Shown: one piece after another, positions 25,706-35,549 of the stretch | How positions within the stretch are numbered: the stretch's first letter is position 1 | How the letters are laid out: every line of letters starts with the position of its first letter | Assembly: GCA_025356215.1 (NCBI GenBank) | Contig: JANXUM010000205.1 | Span: 1-38,426, forward strand | Direction of reading: 5' to 3' | DNA: 38,426 nt | Source: Bryobacter sp. | GTDB taxonomy: Bacteria; Acidobacteriota; Terriglobia; Bryobacterales; Bryobacteraceae | Position numbers and translations under genes: made by a program | The notes under the pieces: model-generated | What the model was told of the DNA's origin: nothing | Databases searched by the model: none | The model's input: the letters and a program-made list of their open reading frames with translations, nothing else

Positions 25706-26594
25706 AGCTGGCGGTCGCCGAGAACTTCTTGCCGTCGCTGTTGGCGAGCATTCCCTCCACCGAATAGCTGCCTGCTGGCAGAGATCCGATCGCAAAACGA
25801 TCCTGCCAAAGCTCCTCGCCCGTGACGCTCAACTGCCGCGTCACCTGTGCAAACAGGCGGCTTGCGCTCCAGCGGTACACCTCCGCGCCCTTCTCGTTCC
25901 GGATCGCAAAATCGTAGCTCTGCGTTGAATCAAACCGCAACGGCAAAGGTAGATCGGTACGGTTAATCAGCGTCAAGCGAACCGCCAACTCACGCCCAAG
26001 CGGCGTCACCGCGATCGAGAAACTCACCCCCGCCTCACTCAAGTAAGTAATGCCGCCGATCTGCGCGTAAACCAATTCAACGCTGCGCTCGCCCGTGAAT
26101 GAAGTCTGCGCGCGACGCACCAGCCCCAGGTTCGGCACAAACGTTTCACTCGTCAATCCCGCGTCCGCGCACATTCCTGGCGAATATCGAATCGTGCGGG
26201 CTCCTTCAAAATAACCGATCGGGCCTTTGTAGGCGTCTGCGGCCAAATCGGCCCTCCCCGTCTGTCCGCAGGGCGCGACGTTGCTCGAAAATGACGCGCC
26301 GTCGAACAAAAGGAAGTCGGCTTCCGCCTTCTTGCTCTCGTCCCAAAACACGAAGTTGCCGCCCTCGGTGCGGCGGATCAGGGTGTCATTGGCACGATAG
26401 CCTTGCAGGCGATGATAAGTCCTGCCGCCGATCGTGGACGGCTCGCCGAGTCGGATCGTAAGCTGCGACGCGCCTCCCACGCCGTCGGTCTGCCGGTAAA
26501 CCCATTGGCTCCCCGGAACTAATGGAAAAAAGTCTTGCGCCTGGGCTACGAGGTTAGCAATCGACAATAGCAGTAGGATAAAGCATTGCTTCAT
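25692..26594 (-). CDS. Secreted protein with C-terminal BsuPI-like domain
   Basis: The 300-residue product has a signal peptide (MKQCFILLLLSIANLVAQAQ), then a beta-rich N-terminal region starting DFFPLVPGSQWVYRQTD, common in acidobacterial secreted proteins of unknown role. The C-terminal 110 residues look like the BsuPI (intracellular proteinase inhibitor) immunoglobulin-like fold: VRLTLINRTDLPLPLRFDST, SYDFAIRNEKGAEVYRWSAS, LFAQVTRQLSVTGEELW. Protease inhibition is not demonstrated for most such proteins. Its start codon is only 9 bp from the divergent nadB start, and its stop lies within the 3' end of glnD. Confidence 0.72.
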   Translation of the reverse strand: MKQCFILLLLSIANLVAQAQDFFPLVPGSQWVYRQTDGVGGASQLTIRLGEPSTIGGRTYHRLQGYRANDTLIRRTEGGNFVFWDESKKAEADFLLFDGASFSSNVAPCGQTGRADLAADAYKGPIGYFEGARTIRYSPGMCADAGLTSETFVPNLGLVRRAQTSFTGERSVELVYAQIGGITYLSEAGVSFSIAVTPLGRELAVRLTLINRTDLPLPLRFDSTQSYDFAIRNEKGAEVYRWSASRLFAQVTRQLSVTGEELWQDRFAIGSLPAGSYSVEGMLANSDGKKFSATASFNLP

Positions 26595-26603
26595 AAAGAA
26601 AAA

Positions 26604-28157
26604 ATGTCCTTCGACTTTCTGGTTGTAGGAGCGGGTGTGGCGGGATTGCGGGCTGCGATCGGCTTAGCCGAACACGGCACCGTCCTCGTAGTTGCCAAAG
26701 ACACGATCGAAGAATCGTCTACTGAGTACGCGCAAGGCGGGATCGCGGTGGCTCTTTCCGATGATGATAACTTTTCGCTCCATTTGCAAGACACTCTGAT
26801 GGCCGGTGACGGCCTCTGCTTTGAGCCCGCCGTCGAGGCCCTGGTGCAGGAGGGCCCCGCTCGCATTGAAGAATTGCTCCACTGGGGCGCCAATTTCGAT
26901 AAGGAAAACGGCCAATTTTTGATGGGCCGGGAAGGCGCGCACAGCCGCAGCCGCGTCCTCCACGCCGGCGGCGACTCCACCGGCCACGAGATCGCCCGCT
27001 CGCTCTATGAGCAGGCTCGCTCGCACCCCTCCCTCAGTTTCCAAAGCTTCGCCGCCGTCACCGACCTATTGATCGAGGACGGCCGCGCCACCGGCGCCGT
27101 CGCCTACGATCAACGCACTCGCCGCCGTGTCGATGTCTATGCTCGCGCCGTCCTCCTCGCCACCGGCGGCGCCGGGCAGCTCTTTCTCAACACAACCAAC
27201 CCCACTGTCGCCACCGGCGACGGCATCGGCATCGCTTACCGTGCCGGGGCCGAAGTCGCCGACGTCGAGTTTATCCAGTTCCACCCCACTGCCCTCTTTA
27301 TCCCCGGTCGCCCCCGCTTCCTGCTCAGTGAGGCTCTGCGCGGCGAAGGTGCGCTGTTGCGCAATATCAACGGCGAACGCTTCATGCAGCGCTACCATCC
27401 GATGGAAGAGCTTGCCCCGCGTGACATTGTCAGCCGATCCATCATCGCCGAGATGCGCGCCACCAACGCCACTCACGTGCTGCTCGACCTTAGCCATAAA
27501 GACGCCGACTGGATCCGCCACCGCTTCCCCACCATCTATGAGACCTGTCTGCGTTTCGGTATCGATCTAACAACCCAGCCAGCCCCCGTCCACCCCGCCG
27601 CCCACTACATCATGGGCGGAGTGCGTACCGATCTTCACGGCCAAACCAGTGTCCCCGGCCTCTTCGCCGCCGGCGAAGCCGCCTGCACCGGCGTGCACGG
27701 CGCCAATCGCCTGGCTAGCAATTCCCTGCTCGAAGGCGTCGTCTTCGGCGCGCGCGCCGGTGAGGCCATGCTCGCCCAATCCAAAGGCCCCGAGACCGGC
27801 CACACCTTCGGCGACGAACAGTTTCCCCTCATGGCGCGCGAAGACCTGCAGCGCTTGGCTTGGGAAGGCTGCGGCATCATCCGCGATGCTGCGGGCATCA
27901 ACGAAGTGCTCCATCGCATCGACGGCGGCGGGCGCCAGCTCATCACAGAACCCGACCGTCGCGACTACGAGCGCCGCAACCTCGCCACCGTACTGCGCCT
28001 GGTCGCCAAGGCCGCCCTCAAACGCGAAGAATCCCGCGGCGGCCATTACCGCGCCGATTTCCCCGCCAAGCTCGACCAGCCGCTCCACTCGTGCCTCAAG
28101 CGCGGCGAGGGCACCCGGCTTATTTCGTGGCCAGTGTCCGCTTCAACCACTGCGTAA
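26604..28157 (+). CDS. nadB: L-aspartate oxidase
   Basis: The 517-residue flavoprotein starts MSFDFLVVGAGVAGLRAAIGL, an FAD-binding GxGxxG motif right at the N-terminus; ATG 26604 is preferred over the track's TTG at 26586. Other signatures are EYAQGGIAVALSDDDNF, SRVLHAGGDSTGHEI, EFIQFHPTALFIPG, FLLSEALRGEGALLRN, HYIMGGVRTDLHGQTSVPGLFAAGE and GVHGANRLASNSLLEGVVFG. It makes iminoaspartate for NAD synthesis. nadA and nadC are not adjacent. The ribosome-binding site is poor (AAAGAAAAAATG). The 3' end overlaps the convergent hydrolase gene by 38 bp. Confidence 0.96.
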   Translation: MSFDFLVVGAGVAGLRAAIGLAEHGTVLVVAKDTIEESSTEYAQGGIAVALSDDDNFSLHLQDTLMAGDGLCFEPAVEALVQEGPARIEELLHWGANFDKENGQFLMGREGAHSRSRVLHAGGDSTGHEIARSLYEQARSHPSLSFQSFAAVTDLLIEDGRATGAVAYDQRTRRRVDVYARAVLLATGGAGQLFLNTTNPTVATGDGIGIAYRAGAEVADVEFIQFHPTALFIPGRPRFLLSEALRGEGALLRNINGERFMQRYHPMEELAPRDIVSRSIIAEMRATNATHVLLDLSHKDADWIRHRFPTIYETCLRFGIDLTTQPAPVHPAAHYIMGGVRTDLHGQTSVPGLFAAGEAACTGVHGANRLASNSLLEGVVFGARAGEAMLAQSKGPETGHTFGDEQFPLMAREDLQRLAWEGCGIIRDAAGINEVLHRIDGGGRQLITEPDRRDYERRNLATVLRLVAKAALKREESRGGHYRADFPAKLDQPLHSCLKRGEGTRLISWPVSASTTA

Positions 28158-29385
28158 CTTCTTCCAGCGCGATCGGGGCCACCGTCTCCTCGATCTTGCC
28201 GTACTCCTGGCCGCCGCCCGTCGTCGCCGTTTGGAACAAGTGGTTTAGCTTCGGCATCGCCCGCACTGTCACGTTTTTGTTGCCGCCCGCTTTCAGTGCC
28301 GTTTCGATCGCGAGCAAATTCTCCTGCGCCATGACTTGCATGTCCAACGCCCCGTTCAGCGCCAGCACCGGGCACTTCACCTTCTTCAACGCCGTAGTTG
28401 GATCGTAGCTCCAGAAGTATTGAAGCCAAGGGTCAATCTTAAGATTCGCCTCCATCTTTTCCAGGTTCATCTTCGCGTTCGCCTCCGCCATCTCCTCGTT
28501 CATTCCGGCCGCGCGATTCTGAGCTGGAATTTGCCTCCGCAGTATCTGCTCTCCCGTCACGCCAGGCCCAGCCAGCAGCACAATCCCCGCCAACTTGGCG
28601 TCTTCCGCCGCTACCATCGGCGCAATCATCCCGCCCTCGCTATGTCCCATCGCCACGATCTTCGCCGCGTCCACATCCTTGCGCGTACGCAAATAAGCCA
28701 CCGCTCCAGCGGCGTCCTTTGCAAAATCCACGCTGGTCGATCCCTTGAACTTACCCGTCGATTTCGCCGTACCACGGTCGTCATAGCGCAGCACCGCAAA
28801 GCCCGCCTTCGTCAACGTATCCGCCCACAACAAAAACGGCTTGTGGTACGCCAGCTCCTCATTGCGATCTTGCGGCCCAGACCCCGTCACCAGCACCACA
28901 GCGGCAAACTTGCCCGCGCCCTTCGGCCTCGTCACCGTCCCCGCCAAAACCACATCCGGCGCTCCGCCCGCAAAGCTCACATCCTCGCTCACATAGTCAA
29001 AAGGTGGCTTGGGCTCCTGCGGCCGCGCCGGCCGCGGATACTCCGTCACCCGCTTCATCACAAGATCGATCGCCGCACCCTGGTTCCACTTGCCCGTCAC
29101 AGTGTTTCCATCCTCGCTCATCGTGCCTTCATAGCTCGCGTTGATCATGCCAAACGCCACCTTTAGCGTCTTGCCCTCAATCACCACACTACTGGCCGGC
29201 AACTTCGCATAGGCTTGGTCAATCGATGTCATCTCACCGCTGAGCCTGCCATCCGCCCCCTGTTTCACCTCAATGCCCAGCCGCAGCTTGCCCACCATCC
29301 CCCCGCTAATCTCCCCCATAAAGAGCCCAACTGGCGACTGGCCCCACGCCAGCGCCGCCAATCCAAGCATGCAAAGCAATCTCAT
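28120..29385 (-). CDS. Secreted alpha/beta hydrolase with N-terminal beta domain
   Basis: The 421-residue product has a signal peptide (MRLLCMLGLAALAWGQ), a beta-rich N-terminal domain of about 110 residues (VGKLRLGIEVKQGADGRLSG, MSEDGNTVTGKW), and an alpha/beta hydrolase fold: AAVVLVTGSGPQDRNE (oxyanion region), LRYDDRGTAKSTGKF, the nucleophile elbow AMGHSEGGMIAP, and a C-terminal histidine in MPKLNHLFQ. It resembles the S9-like/dienelactone-like hydrolases widespread in Acidobacteria and Bacteroidetes. The substrate is unknown; an ester or peptide in the periplasm is plausible. It is divergent from the PSD1 gene across 51 bp. Confidence 0.88.
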   Translation of the reverse strand: MRLLCMLGLAALAWGQSPVGLFMGEISGGMVGKLRLGIEVKQGADGRLSGEMTSIDQAYAKLPASSVVIEGKTLKVAFGMINASYEGTMSEDGNTVTGKWNQGAAIDLVMKRVTEYPRPARPQEPKPPFDYVSEDVSFAGGAPDVVLAGTVTRPKGAGKFAAVVLVTGSGPQDRNEELAYHKPFLLWADTLTKAGFAVLRYDDRGTAKSTGKFKGSTSVDFAKDAAGAVAYLRTRKDVDAAKIVAMGHSEGGMIAPMVAAEDAKLAGIVLLAGPGVTGEQILRRQIPAQNRAAGMNEEMAEANAKMNLEKMEANLKIDPWLQYFWSYDPTTALKKVKCPVLALNGALDMQVMAQENLLAIETALKAGGNKNVTVRAMPKLNHLFQTATTGGGQEYGKIEETVAPIALEEVTQWLKRTLATK

Positions 29386-29436
29386 AGCTTCATCCTAGCG
29401 CCTCGCTTGCGATAGATTAAGGTCAGGTCGTCGCCC

Positions 29437-32400
29437 ATGATCGTAGTCTTTCTTCCTTTAGTCCTCCTCGCCCAATCCCCGCTCGACTTCGCCCGCGACG
29501 TCCAGCCCATCCTCAGCCGCAATTGCTACAGTTGCCATGGCGCCGCGGCGCAATTGGGCGGCCTGCGCCTCGACTCCAAAACGACCGCCTTCAAAGGCGG
29601 CACCTCCGGTCCCAGCATCAAGCCCGGCAACGCGTCAGAATCCGAACTCTACCGCCGCGTAGCCGGCATCGGCGATCAAGACCGCATGCCCATGGGTGGC
29701 ACCCTTCCCGCCGATCAAATCGCGATCGTCAAACGTTGGATTGACGAAGGGGCCAAATGGCCGGACGAAATCGGTGCCAAAGCCGTCGAGGTCAAGAAGC
29801 ACTGGGCATTTGTCGCCCCTGTCCGCCCCGCCGCCCCGGCAGTCTCCACACCCAATTGGCCCCGCAACTCCATCGACAAATTCATCCTCGCCAAGCTCGA
29901 CAAAGAACAACTCAAGCCCAGCCCCGAAGCCGGCAAGATTACGCTCCTTCGCCGTCTCTCCCTGGATCTGATCGGCCTGCCGCCCACCATCGAAGAGGTC
30001 GACGCCTTTCTCAAGGACAAATCGAAGAATGCCTACGACAAGCAGGTCGACCGCCTTCTGGCCTCGCCCCACTACGGCGAACGCTGGGGCCGCCACTGGC
30101 TCGACGCCGCCCGCTACGCCGACTCTGACGGCTATGAGAAAGACAAGCTCCGCCAAGTCTGGTTCTATCGCGACTACGTCATCAACGCCCTCAACAAAGA
30201 CCTCCCCTACGATCGCTTCATCCAGGAGCAGATCGCCGGCGACCTCATGCCCAACGCCACGCAAGATCAAATTGTCGCCACTGGCTTCCTGCGAAATTCG
30301 ATGATCAACGAAGAGGGTGGCGTCGATCCCGAGCAGTTCCGCATGGAGGCTATGTACGATCGCATCGACGCCGTCGGCAAATCCGTTCTCGGCCTCACCA
30401 TCGCCTGCGCCCAATGCCATAACCACAAGTTCGATCCGCTGCGCCAGGAAGAATACTACAAGATCTTCGCCTTCCTGAACAACACGCACGAGTCCACCGC
30501 CGCCGTTTTCACGCCGCAAGAGCAGATGCGCCGCGCCGCCGCCTTCGAAAAGATCAAAGCCATCGAAGCCGATCTCCAACACCGCACCCCCAACTGGCGG
30601 GAACGCATGGCCGCCTGGGAAGCCACCGCCCAGGACCGTACTGCCTGGGAAGTAGTCAAGCCCGTCGTCGACGACATCTCTACCGGCGGCCAGCGCTACA
30701 TCCTGCAGAGCGATTCTTCCATGATCGGCGCCGGTTACGCCCCAACCAAGCACCGCGCCAAGATGACCTTCACGCCCGCCACCAAGTCCATCTCCGCCTT
30801 CCGGCTTGAGCTTCTCAATGACCCCAACCTGCCTCTCGGCGGACCGGGCCGCTCCATCTATGGCACGGGCGCGCTCACGGAATTTGAAGTCGAGATCGAA
30901 CGCGACGGCCAAGCCAAACCCGAGAAACGCAAGATCGCCCGTGCCACCGCCGACATCAACCTGCCCGAGCGTGAGCTCGACAAAATCTATTACGACAAGA
31001 CCACCAAGCGCCGCCTCACCGGGCCTGTCGACTTCGCCATCGACGGTAAAGACGAAACCAGTTGGGGCCACGACGCCGGTCCCACCCTGCGCAACCTTCC
31101 GCGCAAGGCCGTTTTCACGCTCGCCGAGCCCATCGACAACAGCGACGGCAAAACCAAGATCCACGTCTACTTGAAGCAGAACGCCGGCGGCTGGAATAGC
31201 GACGATAACCAGAACCAAAACCTCGGCCGCATGCGCCTCTCCGTCACGACCGACGCCGCCGCCACGGCCGACCCGGTCCCCGCCGCCGTGCGCGAGATTC
31301 TGAAGACTCCCGGGGCCCAACGCAGCCCCGCCCAGCAACAAGCTGTCTTCGCCTACTGGCGCTCCACCGTGCCGGACTTCCAGGAAGCCAACTCCCAGAT
31401 TGCTGACCTCTATCGCAGTCTCCCCGAAGGCTCCTCGCAACTCACAATGTCGGCCCGCAATGACATGCGCACCACCAACCTCCTGGAGCGCGGCGACTTC
31501 TTGAAGCCCAAGCAAACCGTCACGCCCGGCGTACCCGCCTTTCTCAATCCGCTGCCCGCCAACGCCGGCGGTACGCGCCTCGACTTCGCCAAGTGGCTCA
31601 CCGCCCGCGACGCCCCCACCACCGCCCGCGCCCTTGTCAATCGCACCTGGCAAGCTTACTTCTCCACCGGAATCATCGAAACCAGCGAAGACCTCGGCCG
31701 GCAAACCGCCACCCCTTCGCACCCCGAACTGCTCGATTGGCTCGCCGTCGAATTCATGGATTCCGGCTGGAGCATGAAGAAACTCCATCGCCTCATCGTC
31801 AGCTCCGCCACCTATCGCCAGTCCTCCAACGTCACGCCTGATCTCCTCGCCAAAGATCCCGCCAACCGCCTCCTCGCCCGCGGACCCCGCTTCCGCGTCG
31901 AAGGCGAAATTGTTCGCGACATCACACTCGCCGCCAGCGGCCTTCTCAATGAAAAAGTCGGTGGCCCCAGCGTCTTTCCGCCCGCCCCGGCCTTTCTGTT
32001 TTTGCCTCCCTCCAGCTACGGCCCCAAGATCTGGGACGAAGCCAAGAATGACAGCCGCTTCCGCCGTGCTCTCTATACCTTCCGCTATCGCAGCGTCCCC
32101 TACCCGGCGTTGATGAACTTCGATGCGCCCAACGGCGACGTCTCTTGCGTCCGGCGTTCCCGCTCCAACACCCCGCTCCAGGCGCTCACCGCCCTCAACG
32201 AGCCCCTCTTCCTTGAAACCGCCAAAGCCCTCGCCGACAAGACGCTCAAAGATGGTGGCAAGACCGAAGACACTCGCATCGCCTACGCCTTCCGCCGCGT
32301 CCTCTCCCGCCCGCCCCAGGCAGCCGAACTCGCCGAGCTCAAGAGTTTCCTCAACAAACAGCTCGACCGCAAACTCCCCGAACCCCAGGCCTGGATGGCC

Positions 32401-32448
32401 CTCGCCCGCGTCATCCTTAACCTCGACGAAACGATCACCAAGGAATAG
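29437..32448 (+). CDS. PSCyt1-DUF1549-DUF1553 (PSD1-type) secreted cytochrome c-like protein
   Basis: The 1003-residue protein has a short signal ([13 protein letters not shown]), then a planctomycete-type cytochrome domain with heme motif CYSCHG near residue 30 and candidate axial Met in RMPMGGTLP. Next is DUF1549 ([73 protein letters not shown], the second CxxCH), a middle beta domain, and DUF1553 ([62 protein letters not shown]). The function of this family is not established; it is abundant in Planctomycetes and Solibacteres and suspected in degradation of complex compounds. The partner DUF1501 gene starts 2 bp after its stop. Confidence 0.93.
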   Translation: MIVVFLPLVLLAQSPLDFARDVQPILSRNCYSCHGAAAQLGGLRLDSKTTAFKGGTSGPSIKPGNASESELYRRVAGIGDQDRMPMGGTLPADQIAIVKRWIDEGAKWPDEIGAKAVEVKKHWAFVAPVRPAAPAVSTPNWPRNSIDKFILAKLDKEQLKPSPEAGKITLLRRLSLDLIGLPPTIEEVDAFLKDKSKNAYDKQVDRLLASPHYGERWGRHWLDAARYADSDGYEKDKLRQVWFYRDYVINALNKDLPYDRFIQEQIAGDLMPNATQDQIVATGFLRNSMINEEGGVDPEQFRMEAMYDRIDAVGKSVLGLTIACAQCHNHKFDPLRQEEYYKIFAFLNNTHESTAAVFTPQEQMRRAAAFEKIKAIEADLQHRTPNWRERMAAWEATAQDRTAWEVVKPVVDDISTGGQRYILQSDSSMIGAGYAPTKHRAKMTFTPATKSISAFRLELLNDPNLPLGGPGRSIYGTGALTEFEVEIERDGQAKPEKRKIARATADINLPERELDKIYYDKTTKRRLTGPVDFAIDGKDETSWGHDAGPTLRNLPRKAVFTLAEPIDNSDGKTKIHVYLKQNAGGWNSDDNQNQNLGRMRLSVTTDAAATADPVPAAVREILKTPGAQRSPAQQQAVFAYWRSTVPDFQEANSQIADLYRSLPEGSSQLTMSARNDMRTTNLLERGDFLKPKQTVTPGVPAFLNPLPANAGGTRLDFAKWLTARDAPTTARALVNRTWQAYFSTGIIETSEDLGRQTATPSHPELLDWLAVEFMDSGWSMKKLHRLIVSSATYRQSSNVTPDLLAKDPANRLLARGPRFRVEGEIVRDITLAASGLLNEKVGGPSVFPPAPAFLFLPPSSYGPKIWDEAKNDSRFRRALYTFRYRSVPYPALMNFDAPNGDVSCVRRSRSNTPLQALTALNEPLFLETAKALADKTLKDGGKTEDTRIAYAFRRVLSRPPQAAELAELKSFLNKQLDRKLPEPQAWMALARVILNLDETITKE

Positions 32449-32450
32449 TC

Positions 32451-33818
<1,368 letters not shown>

Positions 33819-33821
<3 letters not shown>

Positions 33822-33836
33822 CGAGCCGGCTCGCTA
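33819..33836. terminator. Perfect palindrome spanning both stop codons of convergent genes
   Basis: TAGCGAGCCGGCTCGCTA is an exact 18-nt palindrome. Its first three bases are the TAG of the DUF1501 gene and its last three are the TAG, on the other strand, of the TIGR03437 gene. As RNA it can form a 7-bp stem with a CCGG loop in either direction. No U-tract follows on either side, so strong intrinsic termination is uncertain. Confidence 0.5.
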
Positions 33837-35432
33837 TTGCACGCTGATCAAATTGCCGATCGGCGTGTAAGCGTCCTGATACACGCAGGAAATCACGTGG
33901 TCTCCCGGCGTTGCCGTTGCGGGTACTGTTAGGTTGATCTGATACAACCCAGGGGACACCACGGCACCCACCGCTGTGGTCGGGAGTCCGCTGAGCAGGC
34001 AGCTCTGGATTGGGCGCAGCAATGAAGATTGGGTTGAAGAGCCTTCCACCAGCGTCGGGCTGCCGACACTTCCCCAGCCAACGCCCCAAAGGATAATCGT
34101 CTCCCCCGGCGTGGCGGGCGTGCTGCTTCCCGGATAAAGTGAAGTCGGCCCCAACAGGGTGCCGTTGGCATGCGTTGCCACAACATATCCTTTGTCGTTG
34201 AACAACAAGAAAGACGTCGAAAGGTTTTTCTTGTTGACATAAAAGGGTGCGCTCAAGACGTCTCCATTCTTCACCACCACCTGCACTTGCCCAACGTAAT
34301 TGTCAGTGGATGGCGCAAGCACGTTGATCTGATCTCTCGCACAACCTGACGTCGTTACCGCGCTGCAAAACCACCAGATATAGGCGGGCTTGCCATTCAC
34401 GGTCACGCTAACGTCTCCGATCTTGGTTGGCATTTTTCCTGCCGCAAACTCTGGCGCGCTGCTCCAGAAAGTGCCACCGGCCGGCGTACTAGCCGGCGTC
34501 AGGTTTTTACCCGTGATCTCCATCCAGGCATTTTGTGACGCCCCTTCGCTGCCTGCGGTCACCACCGAACCGATCACCGGTGCGCTTGCCGCAGGCTGTG
34601 TAATCTTACCGACGATCCCAAGTAAGAACCCGTTTGCGGACTGACTAACATTCAGGGTTACGGTCCCAAATGCGCCGCTATAGGCCCCGGTTCCGCCAAA
34701 GATCGCGCCGGGCCAGTTTGGCGGGATGGTGTCGTTCGTCACTGTTAGAAATGCTTTGAAGCTGTCAGTCTCGCTGATTTGAACCGTCATCGTATATTGC
34801 TTAAAACCATTCTGGTTTCCGGTTGAAAATATCAGCAGTTTGACATTGCCCAACGGCGCGAGCGTCAACGGAAAAGTACCATTTTCTATGCCCTCATACT
34901 TGTTGTCGACGACATCCAGCGGAAGGCTTGTGATCGTAAAGCTGGTTGTCTGCGAGCCCACCTTGACGCTGCCACTTCCCCCTGCAAACCATCTGATATT
35001 GGACCCCTGACTGATCTGAAACGTCGCGGTTCCAGTTGCCCCCTGATAGGCTCCCGTGCCCCCACTGATCTGCCCGGTGCCGCGAAACGCCAAAAACGCC
35101 TGCCCAGGAATCGCCGGATTTTCAAAATCGAAGCTTACCTGGAAGCTGTCCCGGCGATTCGTCGCCATCGTGACAACCGCCTTCCCGGCGCCCACCGGAC
35201 CCTGCTGGCTTGGAGCCTGAGCCAGTTCCACCCGCATCGCGGTTGAACCAATTCCACTGATCATGCCAGAACCCGCACTGATCCTCGTCACGCTCTCGTT
35301 GAAAGGGATTCCCGGTAAGATCAGCGTCCCGCTGATGTCGGTTGTTTTTTGCGCGGTTGCCACTGAGAGGGTGATCCCCATGCCAAATAAAATCTTGTAG
35401 AAACTGAAACGGTTCAAGTGACGATTTTTCAT
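33834..35432 (-). CDS. Secreted protein with TIGR03437 (Solibacter-type) C-terminal domain
   Basis: The 532-residue protein has a leader (ILFGMGITLSVATAQ after a basic N-terminus), a beta-rich N-terminal half with repeated GGTGAYQGATGTATF and FGGTGAYSGAFGTVTLNVS motifs, and a C-terminal region of about 240 residues matching the TIGR03437 pattern: WMEITGKNLTPASTPAGG, VTVNGKPAYIWWFC, DQINVLAPSTDNYVGQVQVVV, PGETIILWGVGWGSV, PGLYQINLTVPATATPGDH. That domain is characteristic of secreted Solibacter proteins and its role is unknown. The GGTGAY repeat resembles allene-oxide-cyclase/dirigent-like barrels but that link is weak. It is divergent from the second TonB receptor. Confidence 0.85.
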   Translation of the reverse strand: MKNRHLNRFSFYKILFGMGITLSVATAQKTTDISGTLILPGIPFNESVTRISAGSGMISGIGSTAMRVELAQAPSQQGPVGAGKAVVTMATNRRDSFQVSFDFENPAIPGQAFLAFRGTGQISGGTGAYQGATGTATFQISQGSNIRWFAGGSGSVKVGSQTTSFTITSLPLDVVDNKYEGIENGTFPLTLAPLGNVKLLIFSTGNQNGFKQYTMTVQISETDSFKAFLTVTNDTIPPNWPGAIFGGTGAYSGAFGTVTLNVSQSANGFLLGIVGKITQPAASAPVIGSVVTAGSEGASQNAWMEITGKNLTPASTPAGGTFWSSAPEFAAGKMPTKIGDVSVTVNGKPAYIWWFCSAVTTSGCARDQINVLAPSTDNYVGQVQVVVKNGDVLSAPFYVNKKNLSTSFLLFNDKGYVVATHANGTLLGPTSLYPGSSTPATPGETIILWGVGWGSVGSPTLVEGSSTQSSLLRPIQSCLLSGLPTTAVGAVVSPGLYQINLTVPATATPGDHVISCVYQDAYTPIGNLISVQ

Positions 35433-35447
35433 TCTGGCTTGTAGAGC

Positions 35448-35463
35448 ATAACAAAGTTGTTAT
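35448..35463. promoter_or_regulatory. Candidate operator: inverted repeat ATAACAA-AG-TTGTTAT
   Basis: A perfect 7-2-7 inverted repeat lies in the 117-bp gap between the divergent TIGR03437 and TonB receptor genes. A near-palindrome TTGTAACAA follows at 35468-35476, and GTTGTTAT is repeated directly at 35456-35463 and 35504-35511. The clustering suggests binding of a dimeric regulator. The site is 15 bp from the minus-strand start codon. Confidence 0.4.
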
Positions 35464-35481
35464 CGGGTTGTAACAAATTCG

Positions 35482-35541
35482 TTGCACTCCTTAGCGCGAT
35501 GGAGTTGTTATAGAATTGTCATCAACAGCGCTCTCAGGAGG
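35482..35541 (+). promoter_or_regulatory. Possible promoter and RBS of the second TonB receptor
   Basis: TTGCAC (35482-35487) and TGTTAT (35506-35511) are separated by 18 bp and could serve as -35 and -10 boxes; the -10 falls within the repeated GTTGTTAT. A strong AGGAGG (35536-35541) sits 8 bp before the ATG at 35550 and fixes that start. Promoter boxes are assigned by eye. Confidence 0.4.
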
Positions 35542-35549
35542 CGCAATCC

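Noticed and set aside
24389-25795. 468-codon ORF on the minus strand opposite glnD
   Set aside because: glnD is unambiguous on the plus strand; the antisense frame shows no motif and is a codon-bias shadow.
29635-31788. 717-codon ORF on the minus strand opposite the PSD1-type gene
   Set aside because: It is fully antisense to a protein with clear domains and has a low-complexity Gly/Val/Glu-rich composition typical of shadow frames in GC-rich DNA.
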